From the NCBI GenBank assembly GCA_037445635.1, contig JBBIKC010000015.1:1-64000 (forward strand): DNA of 64,000 nucleotides, read 5' to 3'. How positions within the stretch are numbered: position 1 is the first letter of the stretch; the number at the start of each line of letters is the position of its first letter. Origin of the DNA: JBFMCC01 sp037445635 (GTDB lineage Bacteria > Chloroflexota > Anaerolineae > Anaerolineales > Villigracilaceae). Shown here in pieces: positions 58,430 to 64,000 of the stretch. A model generated the notes under the pieces. It made no database searches, was not told the DNA's origin, and was given only the letters and a program-made list of their open reading frames with translations. Position numbers and translations under genes: made by a program.

Positions 58430-59539
58430 ATGGTAAGGATTCGCAAGTCCCATTTACTATTCCTGGTCAGTATCGTTCTTGTGATCGTTCTGGCCTGCAG
58501 TCTGCCGGGGACGGACTCCACACCGCCGCCCGCAGCGACGGAAATTATCTATGTTACCGCGACCCCGGAGGTCGGCGCGCCCGCCACAGAGTCGTCCCCG
58601 CCGACCGAGACTGTCACGCCGGTACCGGTGGTCAATCACGTGGTTTTCCCGGCAAGTTCGGTCACGGCAGGGTCGGTGGTCTATGATGTGAATTCATCCG
58701 GGACGGGCCCGGAAAAGCGCGCACCCTACGGCGATTCGTACGACATCAACCGCCTCGAGCGTCCCTTCCTGCAGGATATGACTTACGTCCCCGACCTCGA
58801 CATTGACACTTTCTATCTCTCCGAGGATTCGGCCTGGTACTATGTCTCCGTCAATCTGGTTGGCAGTAACCCCAACAACGAGATGGGAATTGATTACGGA
58901 GTCGAGTTCGATACGAATGCCGACGGCTTCGGCGACATCATCATTTTGGCGCACCCGCCCTACAAAACGGATTGGACGAATGACAACGTCCAGGTCCTCA
59001 CTGACAAGAATCACGACACCAGCGGTATCTCTGCGGAAAAATCGGATGCGCCGATCTCGACGAACGGTTACGAAACGCTGGCCTTCAACGGCGGCCTCGG
59101 CGCGGGCGACGATCCCGATCTGGCCTGGGTGCGGATTGATACGGTCGGCTCGAACCTGCAATTCGCCTTCAAGAAATCCCTTACGGGGTCGTCCTTCATG
59201 TACGGCGTGCTGGCCGACGCGGGTCTGAAAGACGCGGGCAAACTCGATTATGTGGACCGCTTCACCGAGGAACAGGCAGGCTCGCCCGTCAGGGACAAGA
59301 AATATTATCCGCTGAAAGACTTGTTCGCGGTGGACAACACCTGCCGCGCGGCCTTTGGCTTCGCCCCGACCGGCTATGAACCAATGTTATGTCCGCCCAA
59401 CGAACCGCCCCCCGGCGAGACGGGATGCGAGAATCCTGCCCAATACACGAACCAGGCCAGTTGCGAGGCGGCAGGCTGTGCATGGAGACAAAACGGAAGC
59501 ATCGTTATCGCGGTCGTGTACTACTGCACCTACCCGTAA
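58430..59539 (+). CDS. lipoprotein with Cys-rich C-terminal motif
   Basis: This 369-residue protein has the signal peptide MVRIRKSHLLFLVSIVLVIVLAC (lipobox VLAC), a Thr/Pro/Ser linker and a large beta-rich domain (about 60-320; GVEFDTNADGFGDIIIL, VRIDTVGSNLQFAFKKSL) that resembles secreted beta-sandwich repeats. It ends in a Cys motif CENPAQYTNQASCEAAGCAW. GGAGGAGAG lies shortly before the ATG. Function unknown; likely surface exposed. Confidence 0.83.
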   Translation: MVRIRKSHLLFLVSIVLVIVLACSLPGTDSTPPPAATEIIYVTATPEVGAPATESSPPTETVTPVPVVNHVVFPASSVTAGSVVYDVNSSGTGPEKRAPYGDSYDINRLERPFLQDMTYVPDLDIDTFYLSEDSAWYYVSVNLVGSNPNNEMGIDYGVEFDTNADGFGDIIILAHPPYKTDWTNDNVQVLTDKNHDTSGISAEKSDAPISTNGYETLAFNGGLGAGDDPDLAWVRIDTVGSNLQFAFKKSLTGSSFMYGVLADAGLKDAGKLDYVDRFTEEQAGSPVRDKKYYPLKDLFAVDNTCRAAFGFAPTGYEPMLCPPNEPPPGETGCENPAQYTNQASCEAAGCAWRQNGSIVIAVVYYCTYP

Positions 59540-59595
59540 TAAGAAGAACTGCTGGACATGACAGGGACGCGGCTCGCGTCCCTGTTCGCTTTCTG

Positions 59596-60840
59596 CTACC
59601 CGACGAATCGCATGAAGACCTGATTCCCCAGCAGACGCCCCCGCCGCGTCAAAATCAGACGTTCGGCCTGCCACTCGAGCAGCCCCAGCCGAGTCAACGC
59701 TTCGACCTCCTGGCCGTAGACCTCATCCAACCGCGACCCAAAGCGCATCTCAAACTCCATGGAGGAGATGCCCTCACGCGTCAGGCGCAAGCCATTGAGC
59801 ATAAATTCGGAAATATCATCCAGCCTGCCCTGGCGATGGCGGTTGACGACGGCGGGAGTGAGGGGAAATTTGTAATTGGCAATTGGTAATTGAAGATTGG
59901 CGAGGCGTTCGATGTAGGTTTTGATGCGAAGGACGTTGGAATAACGATAGCCGTTTGCATATCCGTGCGCGCCCGCGCCGAGGCCGAGGTAGGGAAGCGC
60001 GCGCCAGTATTGCAGGTTGTGGCGGCATTGGAAGGATGAAGAACGAAGGATGAAGGATGAATTTCTTTCATCATTCATCTTTCCGCTTTCATCTTTGATT
60101 TTTGCCCAATTTGAAATTTCGTACTGAATGTAGCCATTCGATTCGAGATAGTCGCCTGCCCATTCATACATCTCGGCGGCGAGGTCGGGATCGGGGAGCG
60201 GCAGGAGACCGCGTGAAGACCATTTGCCAAAGGGCGTGCCGTGTTCGAGCGTGAGCGCATAAGCCGAGACGTGTTCGGGGTGCAGGTCGAGGGCGCGTTT
60301 GAGAGTGGTCCGCCAGGTTTGCAGAGTCTGCTCGGGGAGGCCGTAGATCAAATCCAGGTTGAGATTATCGAAGCCCGCCTGCCGCGCCCACTTAACGGAC
60401 TGGATCACATCGAAGAAATCGTGAGCGCGCTCGAGCATGCGCAACTCTTCGCGGTTGGCGGATTGGACGCCGAAGGAGATGCGGTTGATTCCTGCTTCTC
60501 GAATCCGATGCAGAAATTCGGGGGAGGTGGTTCCAGGGTTGGCTTCGATCGTCGCTTCGAGATCGGGAGTAAATGCAAAAGCGGCGCGCAACGCGTCCAT
60601 GACGGAGGCCAGTTGAGGTCCAGAAAGAAGCGAGGGAGTCCCGCCGCCAAAGAACACGGTTGGAATGTTGAAGGTTGGAAGGCTGGAAAGTTGTCTTCCG
60701 ATAAATTCGATTTCGCGGATAAGGGAGTCAACGTACGCGGGAATCAATGATTCTTGTCCCGAGTAGGTGTTGAAGTCGCAATAGGCGCAGCGGTGGGCGC
60801 AGAAGGGGATGTGGAGGTAGATTGAAGTGTCAGGTGTCAT
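59596..60840 (-). CDS. hemW: radical SAM heme chaperone HemW with repeat-derived inserts
   Basis: This 414-residue protein has the HemW-type radical SAM motif HIPFCAHRCAYCDFNTYSG (CxxxCxxC). FFGGGTPSLL, IEANPGTTSPEFL, RISFGVQSANREELRMLERAH, NLDLIYGLPEQTLQTW and the C-terminal RHNLQYWRALPYLGLGAGAH (HNxxYW motif) follow. It binds and transfers heme; it is not a true coproporphyrinogen oxidase. A segment KIKDESGKMNDERNSSFIL and two shorter ones are encoded by simple GGATGAA-, AATTGG- and GTTGGAA-type repeats, absent from family alignments as I recall them. It overlaps the MFS gene by four bases. Confidence 0.88.
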   Translation of the reverse strand: MTPDTSIYLHIPFCAHRCAYCDFNTYSGQESLIPAYVDSLIREIEFIGRQLSSLPTFNIPTVFFGGGTPSLLSGPQLASVMDALRAAFAFTPDLEATIEANPGTTSPEFLHRIREAGINRISFGVQSANREELRMLERAHDFFDVIQSVKWARQAGFDNLNLDLIYGLPEQTLQTWRTTLKRALDLHPEHVSAYALTLEHGTPFGKWSSRGLLPLPDPDLAAEMYEWAGDYLESNGYIQYEISNWAKIKDESGKMNDERNSSFILRSSSFQCRHNLQYWRALPYLGLGAGAHGYANGYRYSNVLRIKTYIERLANLQLPIANYKFPLTPAVVNRHRQGRLDDISEFMLNGLRLTREGISSMEFEMRFGSRLDEVYGQEVEALTRLGLLEWQAERLILTRRGRLLGNQVFMRFVG

Positions 60841-61994
60841 GTTTCAGGCGGCAGGCCGCGGCGCGGGAGGCCAATGATAAGGGCGATGGGCCCGAGACAC
60901 AAGAGCCAGATGGCAACGCCGAGACCGAACTGGTCGGCGAGCAGGCCGACGAGGAAGGGCAGGAGTTTGGCGAGCGGCGCGGTGACCGAACCGATTGCCA
61001 TCAGGCTGGCGCTCTGGCCCGGCAGGGCAGAATAGAGACGCCCTTGCAGCACGGGATACCAGCCGGTGTTGAAGACGTTGACAAAGACTGCCGCGATCAG
61101 TTTGGGAATGAAGCCCGGCACAAGTAGAAATATCGAAAAGGCGATGAGTTCGAGTATCGCCGTCCTGCGGAGGAATTTGATGCTGTCCGGCTGTCTGTCA
61201 ATGAATGGGATGAAGAGAAGTTCGGTGGCCATGCCGAGAGCCAGCCAGAGCGTGACCGCGATGCCAGCCTGCGTTTCAGAAACGCGGGCCACATCGACGA
61301 AATACAGGGCGAGATAGCCAAGCAGGACATCCATCATCAGGTCGGCAAAGTCGAGCAGGAGCAGCCAGCGCCAGACTTCCTTGCGTTTGAGCGCATGGAA
61401 GGCGGCGCGAAATCCATCGAGAACGCTCGAAAAAGCGGGAAGATGCGGCGCGGGATTTTTGTCAGGCGGGACGAGGCGAAACGCGGCGATCAGGCAAAAA
61501 GCGGAGACGGCCGCAAGGAAGGCGTAGGTCCCGCGCCAGCCAAGCCCAAAGTAGACGAATGCGCCGAGCAGGAGAGGCCCAAGCACGTTGCCCAGCGATC
61601 CCGCAAAGGTCCAGCGCGCCATGTTCTGCTCGTGGCGTTCGGGAGCGGAGTCCATCAAGCTGGCCTGCGAGAGGCTGACGAATGCGCCCGAGGCGGGATA
61701 GAAAAGGATGAAAGAAAAGAGAAGAATGGGGAAGCCCGGGCTGACCGAGGTAAGCAGGAGAGAGAGGGTGAAGAAGACGCCGCCAGCAAGAATAAGGAAT
61801 CGGCGTTTCCACACGTCGCCGAGGATGCCAATGAAAGGTTCGATGAACGCGGCGATGATTCCGGGCAGGCCGATGAGAAGACCGATCTGGGTGTAGGTGA
61901 GACGCAGATCGTCGCGCATCAGCGGCCAGGCAGTCTCGCCCAGACCGAAGACGAGTTCGTCGAGGAATTCGATGAGGAGGTATATGGGTATCAA
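60837..61994 (-). CDS. major facilitator superfamily transporter
   Basis: This 385-residue protein has about 12 hydrophobic segments. The N-terminal half shows the MFS motif A region (GLPGIIAAFIEPFIGILGDVWKRRFLILAGG) and the second half FFIPFIDRQPDSIKF-type loop residues. The N-terminus begins with a short cytoplasmic MIPIYLLIEFLDELVFGLGETAWPLMRDDLRLTYTQIGLLIG. The substrate cannot be predicted. It shares an ATGA overlap with hemW, so it is co-transcribed upstream of it. Confidence 0.9.
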   Translation of the reverse strand: MIPIYLLIEFLDELVFGLGETAWPLMRDDLRLTYTQIGLLIGLPGIIAAFIEPFIGILGDVWKRRFLILAGGVFFTLSLLLTSVSPGFPILLFSFILFYPASGAFVSLSQASLMDSAPERHEQNMARWTFAGSLGNVLGPLLLGAFVYFGLGWRGTYAFLAAVSAFCLIAAFRLVPPDKNPAPHLPAFSSVLDGFRAAFHALKRKEVWRWLLLLDFADLMMDVLLGYLALYFVDVARVSETQAGIAVTLWLALGMATELLFIPFIDRQPDSIKFLRRTAILELIAFSIFLLVPGFIPKLIAAVFVNVFNTGWYPVLQGRLYSALPGQSASLMAIGSVTAPLAKLLPFLVGLLADQFGLGVAIWLLCLGPIALIIGLPRRGLPPET

Positions 61995-62031
61995 ATGTCA
62001 GACAGCAGCTATCACGTCTAAGCGTCGGGTT

Positions 62032-62781
62032 TCAAGAGATGGCGGAATGTTGGGTAAAAAATTCGGGGAACATGTGGCTGTTGGTCACAAGGACTTCGGG
62101 GTGATCGTGTTTGAATTTTCTCAAGCGCGCGTCGTGCGGGCCGAGGACGAGGTTGATGAGCCATTTGGGAGAAGTGTCATTGTACACGGCGCTGGAATCG
62201 CCCGCGTGGAAGAGCCAGCCGTCTCTTGTTTTGATGGCGACGCCACAATGGCCGCGTGAATGGCCGAAGAGAGGGACAAAGTACATTTCGGGCTGGAAGG
62301 GCAGGCGGATGGCGTCGAAGTCATACCAATTGGAGTCAATCGTCTCGTAAAGGATGAACTCTGGTCTGTGCGCGATGTAGCGCGGGATGTAGGCGTACTC
62401 CGTCCACTGGCCGATTTTTCCATCCACGAAGGCATCATATTCGCGTTTGTGGACATGGACTTTCGCGCGCGGAAAATCGGGCAGACCGCTGATGTGGTCG
62501 AAGTGCATGTGCGTGAGGATGATATGCTTTACATCTTCGGGTTTGTATCCCAGTTGTCCGATCCGATTCACCGCGGTCTCGTCTGGATCGAAAGGGACGA
62601 CAGTGAGGACGCGCATCAATCGAGTCATCCAGGTGGGGTGGACATATTCGTCGAGACCGAGACCCGTATCGAGAAGCGCCAATCCCTGATCGGTCTCGAT
62701 CAGCAGGCAGACCATCCCTGTTTTCAAATTGCTCGGCCAGCGGGCGTTACAGGTGAAGCAGTTGAGGAGACGGATGGTCAT
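62032..62781 (-). CDS. metallo-beta-lactamase fold hydrolase, lactonase-like
   Basis: This 249-residue MBL protein has LLDTGLGLDEY near the N-terminus, the metal motif HMHFDHISG (HxHxDH), and FVPLFGHSRGHCGV and LFHAGDSSAVYN (third His and Asp). The overall layout and length match AttM/AiiA-type lactonases, though acylhomoserine lactone cleavage is only an analogy. The ATG at 62781 lies two residues inside a longer frame that starts at 62799; no clear ribosome site supports either. It is 37 bp downstream of the MFS-hemW strand. Confidence 0.85.
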   Translation of the reverse strand: MTIRLLNCFTCNARWPSNLKTGMVCLLIETDQGLALLDTGLGLDEYVHPTWMTRLMRVLTVVPFDPDETAVNRIGQLGYKPEDVKHIILTHMHFDHISGLPDFPRAKVHVHKREYDAFVDGKIGQWTEYAYIPRYIAHRPEFILYETIDSNWYDFDAIRLPFQPEMYFVPLFGHSRGHCGVAIKTRDGWLFHAGDSSAVYNDTSPKWLINLVLGPHDARLRKFKHDHPEVLVTNSHMFPEFFTQHSAIS

Positions 62782-62865
62782 GTGGATATTTAACCACATA
62801 TAGGGAAAAAGCGGGATAGGCCCAGGAGGCCTTCCCGCTCCGAATGACTCTCGAGGCCCCTGCGG

Positions 62866-63351
62866 TTATTTTGCGTTCGCCTTGATGTACTCGTTCCCGA
62901 AGAAGCGCAAACCGACCGCGGTGTTATAGCCTCTTTCGAGCAAAGTCATCAAATCGGACTGGCGCATGTCGAACAGGTCCTTCAAGACATTGATAAAGCC
63001 CACTTCGCCGTCGGAGAGGTTTAGATCCATGGCGGCTACGGCGCAGGCCTCGACAATGAAATGGTGCACGTCGGAGGTGCTGCCTCCCACGCGGGATTTC
63101 AGATTCTGGAGAGCGGTCTGGAGATTGCCCAGTTCGTTCTTCTCGAGTCTGCCCCAGAACACGCGGTTGGCCTCGTCCACTTCGTCCAGGGACAATCCCC
63201 AGCCGATCAGGAACATGCGCGCGGCCGCATCGGCTATGCTATCCAACATGGTTTTGTCGGAGCCTTTGAGCTGGAGCTCGCGCAAAACGTAGAGGTATTG
63301 GAAGCCAAATTCGACATTGGCAGGGTCAAGCGGTTTCTTCTCTTCTGTCAT
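62866..63351 (-). CDS. hypothetical protein, TerB-like helical candidate
   Basis: This 161-residue mostly helical protein reads EEKKPLDPANVEFGFQYLYVLRELQLKG...DLNLSDGEVGFINVLKDLFDMRQSDLMTLLERGYN. The LSDGEVGFI...LF.M stretch recalls tellurite-resistance TerB-type domains, but the match is weak and may be by chance. GGAGG lies five bases before the ATG. It is a single gene; the gap on its 3' side is short. Function unknown. Confidence 0.8.
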   Translation of the reverse strand: MTEEKKPLDPANVEFGFQYLYVLRELQLKGSDKTMLDSIADAAARMFLIGWGLSLDEVDEANRVFWGRLEKNELGNLQTALQNLKSRVGGSTSDVHHFIVEACAVAAMDLNLSDGEVGFINVLKDLFDMRQSDLMTLLERGYNTAVGLRFFGNEYIKANAK

Positions 63352-63516
63352 GGTTCCTCCATTCGGCTTTCGATGTCAAATCTCAGGAATTGGAAAGGCC
63401 AATCCACGACACCATTATAGGGATTTCTCCCAGCTTGAATCTAGTGACATTTATCACCTGTTTCAGGATGGTCATCCCCTAGGCCATCATTCTGCGCCAC
63501 CCAAACCCTTTTTTGT

Positions 63517-63680
63517 GCTCTGTTACAAGCACCTCCAGCGTCGGTCACTGCGAGCGGAGGGACTCTTGCACCGCACTGCGTTTGGTGCAGTACAGGTGAG
63601 CAGTCCCTCCCCTGCGAGGAGATTGCTTCGATGCGTTCGGCATCTCGCAATGACGGCATCATGGATAATTGCAACAGAGT
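63517..63680. mobile_element. MITE-like element, second copy with terminal inverted repeats
   Basis: GCTCTGTTACAA (63517-63528) and TTGCAACAGAGT (63669-63680) bound a 164-bp element that contains CACTGCGAG, GAAGCAATC-type and CGCAATGAC motifs plus an inner palindrome TGCACCGCACTGCG. Its ends match those at 23269-23398. It occupies most of the 377-bp gene-free stretch before the last gene. Confidence 0.7.
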
Positions 63681-63728
63681 AATGCTGAAATAAAAACTTC
63701 CGAGGTCGTTTTGACCTCGGAAGTTCGA

Positions 63729-64000
63729 TTACACCAGCATCCTGATCGGGTTTTCGATAAAGTCCGCCAGTGCCTGCATGAATTGAGCCGCCTCCGCGCC
63801 GTCGCTGACGCGGTGGTCAACGGAGATGGTGGCTTTCATGCGCCAGCCAACCTTGATCTCGCCGTTTTCTACAACAGGAACATCCCTTGCCGAACCCACT
63901 GCAAGGATCGCGGCTTCAGGCGGATTGAGTATCGCGATGAAGTTTTCCACATCGTACATGCCAAGATTGCTGACCGAGAAGGTCGAGCCTTCGATGTCAT
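63729..64000 (-). CDS. 2-oxoacid dehydrogenase E2 acyltransferase, C-terminal part (5' end outside window)
   Basis: The frame is open from 64000 to the stop at 63729. It covers the last roughly 90 residues of the catalytic domain: DIEGSTFSVSNLGMYDVENFIAILNPPEAAILAVG, then SVDHRVSDGAEAAQFMQALADFIENPIRMLV. DHRVSDG contains the catalytic His/Asp of the dihydrolipoamide acyltransferase (DHRxxDG). It is part of a pyruvate, 2-oxoglutarate or branched-chain dehydrogenase; which one cannot be told from this fragment. A hairpin with T-rich flank follows just after the stop (63693-63723). Confidence 0.92.
   Translation of the reverse strand, partial: DIEGSTFSVSNLGMYDVENFIAILNPPEAAILAVGSARDVPVVENGEIKVGWRMKATISVDHRVSDGAEAAQFMQALADFIENPIRMLV

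Noticed and set aside
59596..60840. Calling HemW a coproporphyrinogen III oxidase (HemN)
   Set aside because: The HNxxYW motif and lack of the HemN N-terminal extension point to the HemW group.

Overview
The window looks like a chromosomal stretch of an Anaerolineae-type Chloroflexota bacterium. The reasons are: GC-rich coding DNA; many small lipoproteins whose lipobox is followed by Thr/Pro linkers; a Tad-type pilus locus; complex I genes nuoB, nuoCD (fused) and nuoI; a DUF1800/DUF1501 Tat pair; an archaeal-type prolyl-tRNA synthetase; and many short dispersed palindromic repeats between genes. The assignment rests on gene style and content, because the window holds no rRNA. No tRNA or CRISPR array was recognised.

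Layout. 1-3023: two class III aminotransferases (the first cut by the window edge) with an Lrp/AsnC regulator. 3506-4395: an S1-domain protein with a near-consensus promoter and a terminator. 4399-12823 (minus strand): a long run of ftsY, prfB (with an intact UGA frameshift site), then a Dlt-like set: a 42-residue DltX-like peptide, an MBOAT acyltransferase, an SGNH protein, an acyl carrier protein and a fatty acyl-AMP ligase, followed by a TPR membrane protein and a rhomboid protease. 12928-15252: three related lipoproteins with a thioredoxin among them. 15269-16549: murA with Asp at the fosfomycin Cys position. 16646-20859: Tad pilus genes ending in a pseudopilin with a roughly 200-residue Thr-Pro tail.

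20882-23256: glmS, preceded by what I read as a glmS ribozyme interrupted by a repeat. 23610-26971: a membrane protein and the DUF1800/DUF1501 pair. 27141-28568: an AT-rich beta-propeller lipoprotein. 28585-34700: a Cys-containing HTH regulator divergent from iscX-nuoB-nuoCD-nuoI, then an Mrp ATPase and RicT, so iron-sulfur functions dominate. 34732-43925: PIG-L, Nudix, MBL and M20 hydrolases, a GbsR-like regulator with a clear operator, an NAD(P)-binding protein, CCA transferase and two peptide-type ABC permeases. 44046-47591: a 1181-residue CHAT-TPR-membrane fusion. 47616-52622: a small structured RNA, a LOG-family protein, proS, a HEAT-repeat protein, a membrane protein and an FAD oxidoreductase. 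52834-57227: a nucleotidyltransferase and an ECF transporter (T, S and fused A1A2). 57440-64000: an alkaline-phosphatase-fold enzyme, a lipoprotein, hemW, an MFS transporter, an MBL hydrolase, an unknown protein and the end of a 2-oxoacid dehydrogenase E2.

The strongest candidates for something new are the Dlt-like envelope acylation operon that uses a fatty acyl-AMP ligase in place of DltA together with an unannotated DltX-like microprotein; the repeat-interrupted glmS ribozyme; and the CHAT-TPR-multi-TM protein. The window is also rich in MITE-like and simple repeats, some of which have entered genes in frame (hemW) or supplied a start codon (iscX).
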